Positions 1 to 6,125 of a DNA stretch of 64,000 nt are shown piece by piece. The notes beneath the pieces are model-generated. The model was not told where the DNA came from. It saw only the letters and a program-made list of their open reading frames with translations, and made no database searches. The DNA is taken from positions 1 to 64,000 of the forward strand of contig VXNL01000094.1 in assembly GCA_009840635.1 (NCBI GenBank), in the 5' to 3' direction. The position numbers were made by a program, and so were the translations under genes. The stretch is from Acidobacteriota bacterium. GTDB lineage: Bacteria > Acidobacteriota > Vicinamibacteria > Marinacidobacterales > Marinacidobacteraceae. Every line of letters begins with the position of its first letter. Within the stretch, counting starts at the first letter, position 1.

Positions 1-177
1 CGCCGGCGGCGGGGCGGGCCTCGCCGGTTCCGGTTCCGGGGCGGGCGGGGCCTCCTCGACCGGCGCCGCTTCTTCAACAGGCGCGGGGACCTCCTCGCCG
101 CCGCCGCAGCCTGCGAGCGTCCCGACGGCCACCAGAAGCAGCAGAGCGGCTCCCGGCGGCATCGACCGCCGGGACAC
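1..177 (-). CDS. Lipoprotein, C-terminus beyond window edge
   Basis: Reading right to left from a GTG at 177 gives a positively charged n-region (S-R-R-S), a hydrophobic run rich in Leu/Ala/Val and the lipobox L-A-G-C, followed by three Gly and a Glu/Pro/Ala-rich linker that runs off the window. This is a typical lipoprotein signal and tether, so the product is predicted to be an outer- or inner-membrane-anchored periplasmic protein. An ATG at 162 is in frame but would lose the charged n-region, which is why I prefer the GTG. It begins 5 bp after the stop of the flavin reductase gene and is probably the last visible gene of the same redox operon. The functional domain lies outside the window, so no activity can be assigned. 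Confidence 0.6.
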   Translation of the reverse strand, partial: MSRRSMPPGAALLLLVAVGTLAGCGGGEEVPAPVEEAAPVEEAPPAPEPEPARPAPPPA

Positions 178-181
178 CGCG

Positions 182-700
182 CTAACCCGACGAATCACTC
201 GGGGCCCCGCCCAGTTCACGATACCCCCGGTCGTAGTAGAGGAGGGGTGCGGCCTCGCTCCGCTCTACCCTGCCCTCGGTCACCCTCCCGATGAAAAGCG
301 TGTGATCGCCCTCGGCGTAGGCGCCGACGGTGGCGCACTCGAGCCAGCCGATACAGCCGGCCAACTGCGGCGGATCGCCCGATCCGTGCGCCCTCCGCGC
401 GTCGGAGAACGGAGCCGCGAACTGGGCTTCCGAATCCAACCCCGGCTTCGCGAAGTGCCCGGAGACCCCGGCTTGGTCGGAGGCGAGCAGGTGGACCCGG
501 AAAGCGCCCGCGGCGATCGCGCCGTGGGCCCGCGCCGAGTTCATGATCGAGACGAGCACCAGCGGCGGGTCGAGGCTCACCGGGATGAAGGAACTGACGG
601 TGATTCCCCTCGGTCCCTCCGGGCCGCTGGCGGTCACCACGGTCACCAGTTGCGGGGCGCGGCGCATCAGGCCGCGGATCGCGGAGCCCGGGTCGCTCAT
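182..700 (-). CDS. Flavin reductase-like FMN-binding protein
   Basis: A 172-residue protein of the flavin reductase-like domain family, a split-barrel FMN-binding fold. The N-terminal half has the family pattern: T-V-V-T-A followed by G-I-T-V-S-S-F near residues 19-40, then P-P-L-V-L-V-S-I and a S-A-R-A-H segment. Members reduce FMN with NAD(P)H, often to feed an oxygenase or a reductive partner. The ATG at 700 overlaps the stop of the upstream OsmC-type gene (ATGA), so the two are probably translationally coupled. In this context it may supply reduced flavin or electrons to the neighbouring peroxidases; that is inference. The substrate and partner cannot be read from the sequence. Confidence 0.8.
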   Translation of the reverse strand: MSDPGSAIRGLMRRAPQLVTVVTASGPEGPRGITVSSFIPVSLDPPLVLVSIMNSARAHGAIAAGAFRVHLLASDQAGVSGHFAKPGLDSEAQFAAPFSDARRAHGSGDPPQLAGCIGWLECATVGAYAEGDHTLFIGRVTEGRVERSEAAPLLYYDRGYRELGGAPSDSSG

Positions 701-1182
701 CCAGCCGGGGCCAGGTCGCGCGTTTCCTCGAAATCAGCCGTATACGTGATCTCCACGCTGCCCTTGAGAGTGTTGGCGAGCGGGCAGCCACGTTCGTGGA
801 AGCGGAGGGCGCGTTCCGCCTCCTCGCGCTTCCCGGCCGGCAACGCCACCCGGTACCGAATCCGGATGGCGCGCAGCGCCATGACCCCGTCCTCGTCCAC
901 GATGTCGCCCTCGACGTCCGCCGAGAGCCGATCCGGTTGGCTCGGAATGCCGCGTACTTCGAGCGCCCGCCCGAACGTCCCGACCATTCAACCGCCGGTG
1001 GCGGCCACCACGTAGTCGAGGGTCGCCGGCAGCTCTTCCGCCGGGGTTACGCCGTAAAACGCGGCAATCCCACTGTGGACGCCGAAACGGACGGGCTCCT
1101 CGAAGTCCTCCAGGAACGCCTGCCGGACCGGGCCGGCCTGCTTGACGACCCGGGCGTGGCAGGTGTGGACCACTCGGCTCAT
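697..1182 (-). CDS. OsmC-family peroxidase, candidate selenoprotein (in-frame TGA read as Sec)
   Basis: Read through one TGA (988-990), this is a 161-residue OsmC/Ohr-like protein. Residues 1-64 give the N-terminal beta part ending T-L-D-Y-V-V-A-A-T-G-G; residue 65 is the TGA; residues 66-161 continue V-G-T-F-G-R-A-L-E-V-R-G-I and carry the second family cysteine in H-E-R-G-C-P-L (Cys133). OsmC proteins use two cysteines, and the first normally occupies the position of this TGA at the start of the long central helix. Neither half is a complete domain alone. A hairpin with a G-rich loop lies 13-30 nt after the TGA (separate entry). The ATG at 1182 overlaps the stop of the DsbD-alpha-like gene. 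OsmC proteins reduce organic hydroperoxides. Conventional callers would produce two ORFs, 988-1182 and 697-987. A pseudogene is the alternative, but frame, domain and helper Cys are all intact. Confidence 0.82.
958..975 (-). promoter_or_regulatory. Candidate bacterial SECIS hairpin of the OsmC-type gene
   Basis: On the minus strand, TTCGGG (975-970) pairs with CTCGAA (963-958), including one G-U pair, around the loop CGGGCG; the loop ends can also pair, leaving GGGC. The loop starts 19 nt (or 20 nt) after the TGA at 990-988. Bacterial SECIS elements are described as a stem with a small apical loop having G in its first two positions, about 16-37 nt after the UGA. Position and loop fit that description. 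The G+C-rich background makes hairpins common, so the in-frame TGA at the catalytic position is the stronger evidence. Confidence 0.6.
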
Positions 1183-1715
1183 CGCGATTGTCCGAAGATC
1201 TCGGAATGCAGCTCCTTCACTGGAGCCCCCGCCCTCGCGGTCGGCAGCGACAACTCCAGAGTAGTGCTCGTGGGCGCGCTGCAGGCGTTGTCCGTGCAGA
1301 GCTGGTAGCGGACCAGCACTTCGGCGTCCGCGGACCGGCCCCGCTCGAGAACGGAGGTGACCGGAATCCGGATGGCGACCGTCCCTTCGTAGAGGTCGTA
1401 TTCCCCGAGTCCCGAGAGATCGCGCCGAATTGGGGGCGGATAGGCAGGCTCGCCGCTCTTGAAGGCTCCCCCCTCGACGAGTTCCACCACGGTGGCGGTC
1501 GGGAAGGCCTCTTCGGGGCCGTAGAGGTGGTAACCCTCGTCGAGTTCCGCGACCACTGCCACTTCGAGTTGATCACCGTGCCGGACCGGAGACTGCGAAG
1601 CCACCAGTTCGAACTTCGCCGCGTTCTCCCAGTCGGGAATCATCGGCGCCTGACCGGCGGCGAGACCGCCGGACAGGGCCAACAGCAGGGCGGACAGCAT
1701 GAGACGGCGGTTCAT
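1179..1715 (-). CDS. Secreted DsbD alpha-domain-like protein
   Basis: A 178-residue protein with a clear signal peptide (M-N-R-R then a Leu/Ala-rich core, cleavage near residue 21). The mature part resembles the N-terminal periplasmic domain of DsbD: a Y-H-L-Y-G-P-type segment near residue 63 and, near the end, the motif Y-Q-L-C-T-D-N-A-C (Cys140 and Cys145), matching the redox-active cysteine pair of DsbD-alpha. The transmembrane and thioredoxin domains of full DsbD are absent. In DsbD this domain hands reducing equivalents to periplasmic thiol proteins. Lying between two peroxidase-type genes, it may shuttle electrons to them (inference). The start at 1715 is set by the signal peptide and an AAAGGAG Shine-Dalgarno 9 nt upstream; the longer upstream reading is a shadow of the peroxiredoxin gene. 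Confidence 0.75.
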   Translation of the reverse strand: MNRRLMLSALLLALSGGLAAGQAPMIPDWENAAKFELVASQSPVRHGDQLEVAVVAELDEGYHLYGPEEAFPTATVVELVEGGAFKSGEPAYPPPIRRDLSGLGEYDLYEGTVAIRIPVTSVLERGRSADAEVLVRYQLCTDNACSAPTSTTLELSLPTARAGAPVKELHSEIFGQSR

Positions 1716-1747
1716 GGCGCGAAACTCCTTTTGGTGATGGGCGGCCA

Positions 1748-2317
1748 TCAGGACCCCCCGAGACGGGAGATCTCGGTGAGAATCTCGTTGGGCGGCGTGC
1801 GGTCGCGGTAGTTCACCCAGACATTGACGAAGCGGACGACACCGTCCGTGTCCACGATGATGGTCGCGGGATGGGGAATGCCCTCCCGGTCCGTCCCGTC
1901 GTGGTCCGGGTTCGGGATGCCGTATTCGCGGATGACCGGGCCTCCGTCCACCAGGATCGGGAAGGACCAGTCGTTCTTCGAAAGCCACATCAGGGTGTCC
2001 CCTGTCCCGTACTTGGAAATGCCGAGCACGGTCGTATTCGCCGCCTCGAACTCAGTCAGGGATCCTTGCAACTCGCCGAGTTGCGCAATGCAGAATGGTC
2101 ACCAACCCCCGCTGCGGAAGAACTCCAGGACGACCGGTCCGCGCTCCAGCAACTCCGAAAGACGGTACGAAGCGCCGTGGGCGTCCTTCAGCTCAAAATC
2201 GGGCGCCGGGTCACCGACGTTCACGGTGGGCGTATCGGTGTCCTGCGCGGATCCGGTGGCGCCGAGACCTGTGGCCAGACCGGCTATCAGGAGCGTGGAA
2301 GCTGAGAATCGAGACAT
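1748..2317 (-). CDS. Secreted peroxiredoxin-like protein, candidate selenoprotein (UPFC active site)
   Basis: Read through one TGA (2099-2101), this is a 189-residue AhpC/TSA-family protein. Residues 1-25 form a signal peptide. The thioredoxin-fold domain starts G-D-P-A-P-D-F-E-L and runs to V-V-L-E-F-F-R-S-G-G-W; then Sec73-Pro-Phe-Cys76, then I-A-Q-L-G-E-L. Relatives have C-P-F-C (R-G-W-C-P-F-C) here, so the TGA replaces exactly the first catalytic Cys. The C-terminal part continues with L-G-I-S-K and P-A-T-I-I-V-D-T-D-G, as in the family. A perfect 7-bp hairpin follows the TGA. The ATG at 2317 is preceded by TAAAAT at 7 nt, suggesting leaderless initiation; an ATG at 2326 is the alternative. 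This is the first gene of the redox operon. ORF callers would stop at the TGA and lose the C-terminal 116 residues. Confidence 0.87.
2068..2084 (-). promoter_or_regulatory. Candidate bacterial SECIS hairpin of the peroxiredoxin gene
   Basis: On the minus strand, GCAACTC (2084-2078) and GAGTTGC (2074-2068) form a perfect 7-bp stem with loop GGC. The loop begins 22 nt after the TGA at 2101-2099. This fits the bacterial SECIS description (G in the first loop positions, apical loop about 16-37 nt downstream of UGA). It lies inside the coding sequence, as bacterial SECIS elements do. Confidence 0.7.
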
Positions 2318-2324
2318 GTGCGGC

Positions 2325-2330
2325 ATTTTA
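2325..2330 (-). promoter_or_regulatory. -10-like element (TAAAAT) of the selenoprotein redox operon
   Basis: TAAAAT on the minus strand ends 7 nt before the ATG at 2317, so transcription would begin at or next to the start codon. No convincing -35 hexamer is visible at the usual spacing. The same arrangement is seen before accA, lexA and other genes in this window. Confidence 0.45.
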
Positions 2331-2450
2331 GTCTGGCGTCCCGGAAATCGCCCGGCATTCGCGACCGTCGGAGGTCTCGGCGGATCGCCGGTGTCGCGAA
2401 CCCCGCCGGTGTCCGGCCCGACGGCGTTCCCGACGAGTTTGTTGGGTTCC

Positions 2451-3326
2451 CTAACCCGTTGATTCGCTGTCGCTTGCGTCGGATGTCGGCGCGCCGACAT
2501 CGGCGCTCTGCTCTTCGAGCTGCCTTAGGAGGGTCCTGAGCGCTTCCAGAACTTCCGCCTCTTCCACCTCGCTGCGCCGGAACGTCAATTGGAGACGGAA
2601 CGGCCCGCCTCGGGGGGCATAGCGGAAGACGAAGGGGCGCGCCCGCTCGCCCCTGCCCTTCGGGCGTTTGGGTGCGGGGTCCCCGAGTCCTTGGGCGAGC
2701 CGCTGGACGCAGGCCAGCATGGCTTCCGCATTCGGCTCGCGGGCCACCCGCAGCAACTGGCGGCGCGAGATGATCCCGGAGGCATGGCAGAGGTCCCGGA
2801 TCTCGTCCGGTATGTTCAGGAGGGCGAGGGTCTCGGTGATGGAGGTGCGTCCCTTGCCGACCCGCCGGGCAAGCGAGTCGTGGGTGTGTCCATGCTCCCT
2901 GATGAGCCCCTCGTAGGCGGCGGCCTCTTCAAACGCCGTGAGGTCGTCCCGCAACAGGTTCTCCACCAGGGCCAACTCGAGCGCGTCCCCTGGCTCGGCC
3001 TCTCGCTCGACACACGGCACTTCGCGCAGTCCGGCGAGTACCGCGGCGCGGTAGCGCCGCTCGCCCGCAATGATCTGGAAGTCCTTGGGACCCAGGCGAC
3101 GGACCAGGATCGGTTGCAGGATGCCCTGGTCGCGGATCGAGGTCGCGAGCGGTTCCAGGGCCCCGATGCGCTGGCGTGGCTGATCGGGATTCGGATGGAT
3201 CTGAGCCGTCGGGATCATCCGGTGCCGGACCTGCGGCTCGTCGGGAGAGAGCCCCTCCACATAGTGGCCGTCACGCGGCTTCAGAGCGACCTTTTCAGGA
3301 AGACCGGTTCGCTTGGACACGGGCAA
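2451..3326 (-). CDS. parB: Chromosome partitioning protein ParB
   Basis: A 291-residue ParB/Spo0J-family protein. The CTPase/N-terminal domain spans about residues 36-130, with I-P-T-A-Q-I-H-P-N-P-x-Q-P-R near the start and I-I-A-G-E-R-R-Y-R-A-A near residues 85-95. The helix-turn-helix segment is near 148-175 (S-L-A-R-R-V-G-K-G-R-T-S-I-T-E). The C-terminus is longer and more Glu/Arg-rich than in minimal ParB. It binds parS sites and loads around the origin region with ParA. Its 5' end overlaps parA by 32 bp. I saw no consensus parS site in the window. The gene order parA-parB is standard, but they follow miaB and a DUF151 gene rather than the more usual mnmG/rsmG. Confidence 0.93.
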   Translation of the reverse strand: MPVSKRTGLPEKVALKPRDGHYVEGLSPDEPQVRHRMIPTAQIHPNPDQPRQRIGALEPLATSIRDQGILQPILVRRLGPKDFQIIAGERRYRAAVLAGLREVPCVEREAEPGDALELALVENLLRDDLTAFEEAAAYEGLIREHGHTHDSLARRVGKGRTSITETLALLNIPDEIRDLCHASGIISRRQLLRVAREPNAEAMLACVQRLAQGLGDPAPKRPKGRGERARPFVFRYAPRGGPFRLQLTFRRSEVEEAEVLEALRTLLRQLEEQSADVGAPTSDASDSESTG

Positions 3327-4071
3327 GCACCTCCCGGGACAGGCGTCCGTAGTCCTCGGCTCCCCGGGAGTTGGGGGCGAACGCGAAGATGGACTCCTTG
3401 TAGGCGGGACTCTCTTCGAGTCGAACGTTCCGGCTGATCAGCGTCCGAAAGACGGCTTTTCCAAAATGCCCGCGGATCTTGCGAATCGCATCCCGCGCGA
3501 TCCGGGTGCGCTGATCTGCCATCGTGATCACCACTCCGAGGAGCGAAAGATCGGGATTGGGGCGGCGGCGGACCTGCTCGAGGGTGTCCAGCAGGTCGTC
3601 GGCGCCCTCCAGAGCGTAGTAGGTCGGCGGCAGCGGCAGCAGCAGGTAGTCGCTCGCCACCATCGCGTTCACCGTGATGAGCCCCAGGGTGGGAGGGGTG
3701 TCGATGACCACGTAGTCGAAGTCGTCCCGGACGTACTGGAGACGATCGCGGAGCCGGTAGTGGGCGTCGATGTCACCCAGCAACTGGCGCTCCAGCTTCG
3801 CGAGCGAGATACGCGCTTCGGCGACCGAAAGGCCTTCCACCGAGGTGGGACTGATGATCTTCGCGAAGCGGACCTCGCCGGTGAGCGCCTCCAGCATCGA
3901 GGGACGGGACGGATCCGGTTCGATGACGCTCACCGAAGCGTTCGCCTGGGGATCGACGTCCACCAGCAGCGTCCGGTGTCCGGCGCCGGCGAACGCCGCC
4001 GCCAGGTTGACCGCCGTGGTGGTCTTGGCTACCCCACCCTTCTGGTTCGCAACGGTGATGGTGGTGCGCAT
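3295..4071 (-). CDS. parA: Chromosome partitioning ATPase ParA
   Basis: A 258-residue ParA/Soj/MinD-type ATPase. The deviant Walker A motif K-G-G-V-A-K-T-T-T is at residues 11-19, the D-V-D-P-Q-A-N motif follows near residue 40, and V-I-D-T-P-P-T is the Walker B-like segment. It drives origin segregation together with ParB. I chose the ATG at 4071 because family members start a few residues before the Walker A motif. A GTG at 4095 would add eight residues and overlap the upstream DUF151 gene. It probably belongs to the recN-miaB-DUF151-parA-parB transcription unit. Confidence 0.93.
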   Translation of the reverse strand: MRTTITVANQKGGVAKTTTAVNLAAAFAGAGHRTLLVDVDPQANASVSVIEPDPSRPSMLEALTGEVRFAKIISPTSVEGLSVAEARISLAKLERQLLGDIDAHYRLRDRLQYVRDDFDYVVIDTPPTLGLITVNAMVASDYLLLPLPPTYYALEGADDLLDTLEQVRRRPNPDLSLLGVVITMADQRTRIARDAIRKIRGHFGKAVFRTLISRNVRLEESPAYKESIFAFAPNSRGAEDYGRLSREVLARVQANRSS

Positions 4072-4081
4072 CGATGGCTGA

Positions 4082-4582
4082 TCAGTGCGCGTCACCGAGG
4101 TCGTCCTCGTCCAGAGCTTCCAGCCAGTCGCCGAGCGCCTCGCTGTCCTCCGGTGGTTCGACGTCCTCCGCCATGAGTTCCTCCGCCCGCCGGGCGCCGC
4201 GCTCGATGACGCGGGAATGGACGAAGATGGGCGCCCTCGTCCTCAGCGCGAGGGCGATGGCGTCGCTTGGCCGGGCGTCCACCGCCAACCGCTGGCGCTT
4301 GCGCTGGAGATGGACGTGCGCGTAGAAGGTGTTGTCCTGCACATCGTGGATCACCACCTTGGTGACCCGGGCATCCAGCTCGCGGAGCAGTTCCCGGATC
4401 AGGTCGTGCGTGAACGGCCGGGGCGGCTCGTAGTTCTCGATCTGCAGGCCGATCGCGCGGACCTCCATGGGTCCCACCCAGATGGGGACTTCGCGGTCCC
4501 CGGACTCCTCCTTGAGCATCACGACCGCGGCGCTGGTCCGCGGCACCATCAGGATCGCCTTGATGCTTACCTCGATCTCCAC
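4082..4582 (-). CDS. DUF151 / bifunctional nuclease family protein
   Basis: A 166-residue protein of the BFN/DUF151 family. Recognisable pieces are the opening V-x-I-K-A-I-L-M, the segment V-P-I-W-V-G-P-M-E near residue 34, A-I-G-L-Q, H-D-L-I-R-E-L-L near residue 58, and A-V-D-A-R-P-S-D-A-I-A-L-A-L-R near residue 105, the family hallmark. Some members have reported nuclease activity in plants, and bacterial roles are poorly defined. The start is a GTG at 4582 with GAGGG upstream; the longer open frame to 4714 reads into miaB. The C-terminus is acidic, and the gene ends 11 bp before the parA ATG. Confidence 0.88.
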   Translation of the reverse strand: MEIEVSIKAILMVPRTSAAVVMLKEESGDREVPIWVGPMEVRAIGLQIENYEPPRPFTHDLIRELLRELDARVTKVVIHDVQDNTFYAHVHLQRKRQRLAVDARPSDAIALALRTRAPIFVHSRVIERGARRAEELMAEDVEPPEDSEALGDWLEALDEDDLGDAH

Positions 4583-4604
4583 GGTCAGTCCCTCGCTGCT
4601 TCGC

Positions 4605-6125
4605 TCATACGGAGGGGCTCGCCTCGCGGCCCCGGATGGCCGCCTGGACGACCGGCAGGGGGATTGCGGCACCCCAGTCACTCGGGTTGGCCGGGGGCCC
4701 CGCTGGTGAACCACTGAGCCGGCGCGGCGTCAGTGAACTCACCGGCTCACCCAGCAGGCTGTTCGGACCGAACCCCGTGATCCTCACCTCGCCGAAGCTG
4801 CCGGTGGCCTCCACCGGGCCGTCGAAGTTGACGATGCGGTTGTCGGGCCCCCGCCCCGCGAGCTGACCGCCCTTGCGGCTGGGCCCCTCGATGAGCACCT
4901 CCACCTCACGGCCGACGAGGTCCCGGTGGAGAGCGAGTTGGATCTCCCGCTGCCGGGCCTGGAGTGCGACGAGCCGGTGCGTCTTCTCCGGATCCGGAAC
5001 GTCGTCCGGCAACCGCTTCGAGGCGAGCGTGTGCGGACGCTCGGAGTACTTGAACGAATAGACCGATGAAAACCGCACCTCGTCGAGAAGAGTCAGGGTG
5101 TCCTCGAACTCGCGCCGCGTTTCGCCGCAGAAGCCGACGATCAGGTCCGTGGACAGGGCGAGTTCGGGAGCCTTGTCCCGCGCCCGTCCCACGAGCTCCA
5201 GGAATTCTCCCCGGCTGTATCCGCGGCGCATGCGTTCCAGCACGGTCGTCGAACCGGACTGTGCCGGGAGATGCATGTGCGGCATCAGGGGTCCCCCGGC
5301 CGCGAAACGCTCCATGAGCGCGTCACTGAAGTCCTTGGGATGAGGGCTCGTGAAACGGATCCGGCGGATGCCCGGCACGGCTCCCACCGCGTCGGTCAGC
5401 TCGGCGAAGTCCCTTCCATCTTCCGGGTCCCGGTAGGAATTCACGTTCTGGCCGAGAAGCTGGACCTCCTGGAAACCCGACGCCGCGAGCGACTCCGCTT
5501 CCCGCACGATGGAGGACACGTTCCGGCACCGCTCGCGTCCGCGGGTGAAGGGCACCACGCAGAACGAGCAGAAGTTGTCGCACCCTTCCATGATCGTGAT
5601 GTACGCCTTGACCCCGGGAATCCGGTCGATCTGCTCCGGAGGGATGTCGAGGTTGTCCGGATGACGCCCGATCTCGACGACCCGGGTCTCGCCTTCGAGG
5701 AGTCGGCGCACGATGTCGGGAAGGCACACCAGGCTCTGGGTGCCCAGGACGAAATCCACCGCCGGCGCCCGGCCGAAGATGGCCTCCCCTTCCTGCTGCG
5801 CCACGCATCCCGCCACTCCGATCAGCCGTGGGCGCTCACCGCCCCGGCCGACGAGCTGTTCCACTCGGGCGAAGACCTTTTCCTGCGCTTTCTCGCGAAC
5901 GGAACAGGTGTTCAGCACCACGACTTCCGCCGGCTCCGTCTCCGCCGGCCGGCAACCGAGCGAAGAAAGCGCCGCCGCCATCTTCTCCGAATCGTGGACG
6001 TTCATCTGGCAACCCCAAGTTTCGATCCGAAACCGGAGGGACCGCCCGGGAATTGGGGCGCCGGCGGGATACCCGGTGACCGGACCGCTCTGCGGCAGCG
6101 GCGGACCGGATGCGAAGACCGTCAT
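4605..6125 (-). CDS. miaB: tRNA-2-methylthio-N6-dimethylallyladenosine synthase MiaB
   Basis: A 506-residue radical SAM methylthiotransferase. The N-terminal cluster-binding cysteines are in T-W-G-C-Q-M-N, L-N-T-C-S-V-R and V-A-G-C-V-A-Q. The radical SAM motif is G-C-D-N-F-C-S-F-C near residue 180, and a TRAM domain lies near 400-460. It adds the methylthio group to i6A37 of tRNAs reading UNN codons. An extra tail of about 45 Pro/Ser/Ala-rich residues follows TRAM. The ATG at 6125 directly abuts the recN stop (TGAATG); unlike the two selenoprotein genes, both flanking proteins are complete, so this TGA is an ordinary stop. Confidence 0.95.
   Translation of the reverse strand: MTVFASGPPLPQSGPVTGYPAGAPIPGRSLRFRIETWGCQMNVHDSEKMAAALSSLGCRPAETEPAEVVVLNTCSVREKAQEKVFARVEQLVGRGGERPRLIGVAGCVAQQEGEAIFGRAPAVDFVLGTQSLVCLPDIVRRLLEGETRVVEIGRHPDNLDIPPEQIDRIPGVKAYITIMEGCDNFCSFCVVPFTRGRERCRNVSSIVREAESLAASGFQEVQLLGQNVNSYRDPEDGRDFAELTDAVGAVPGIRRIRFTSPHPKDFSDALMERFAAGGPLMPHMHLPAQSGSTTVLERMRRGYSRGEFLELVGRARDKAPELALSTDLIVGFCGETRREFEDTLTLLDEVRFSSVYSFKYSERPHTLASKRLPDDVPDPEKTHRLVALQARQREIQLALHRDLVGREVEVLIEGPSRKGGQLAGRGPDNRIVNFDGPVEATGSFGEVRITGFGPNSLLGEPVSSLTPRRLSGSPAGPPANPSDWGAAIPLPVVQAAIRGREASPSV

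Noticed and set aside
697-2326. Reading the two TGA-interrupted genes as pseudogenes or as four separate small genes
   Set aside because: Each pair keeps one frame, has no other damage, places the TGA exactly at a catalytic Cys column, and has a suitable hairpin. Two such coincidences in one operon are better explained by selenocysteine.
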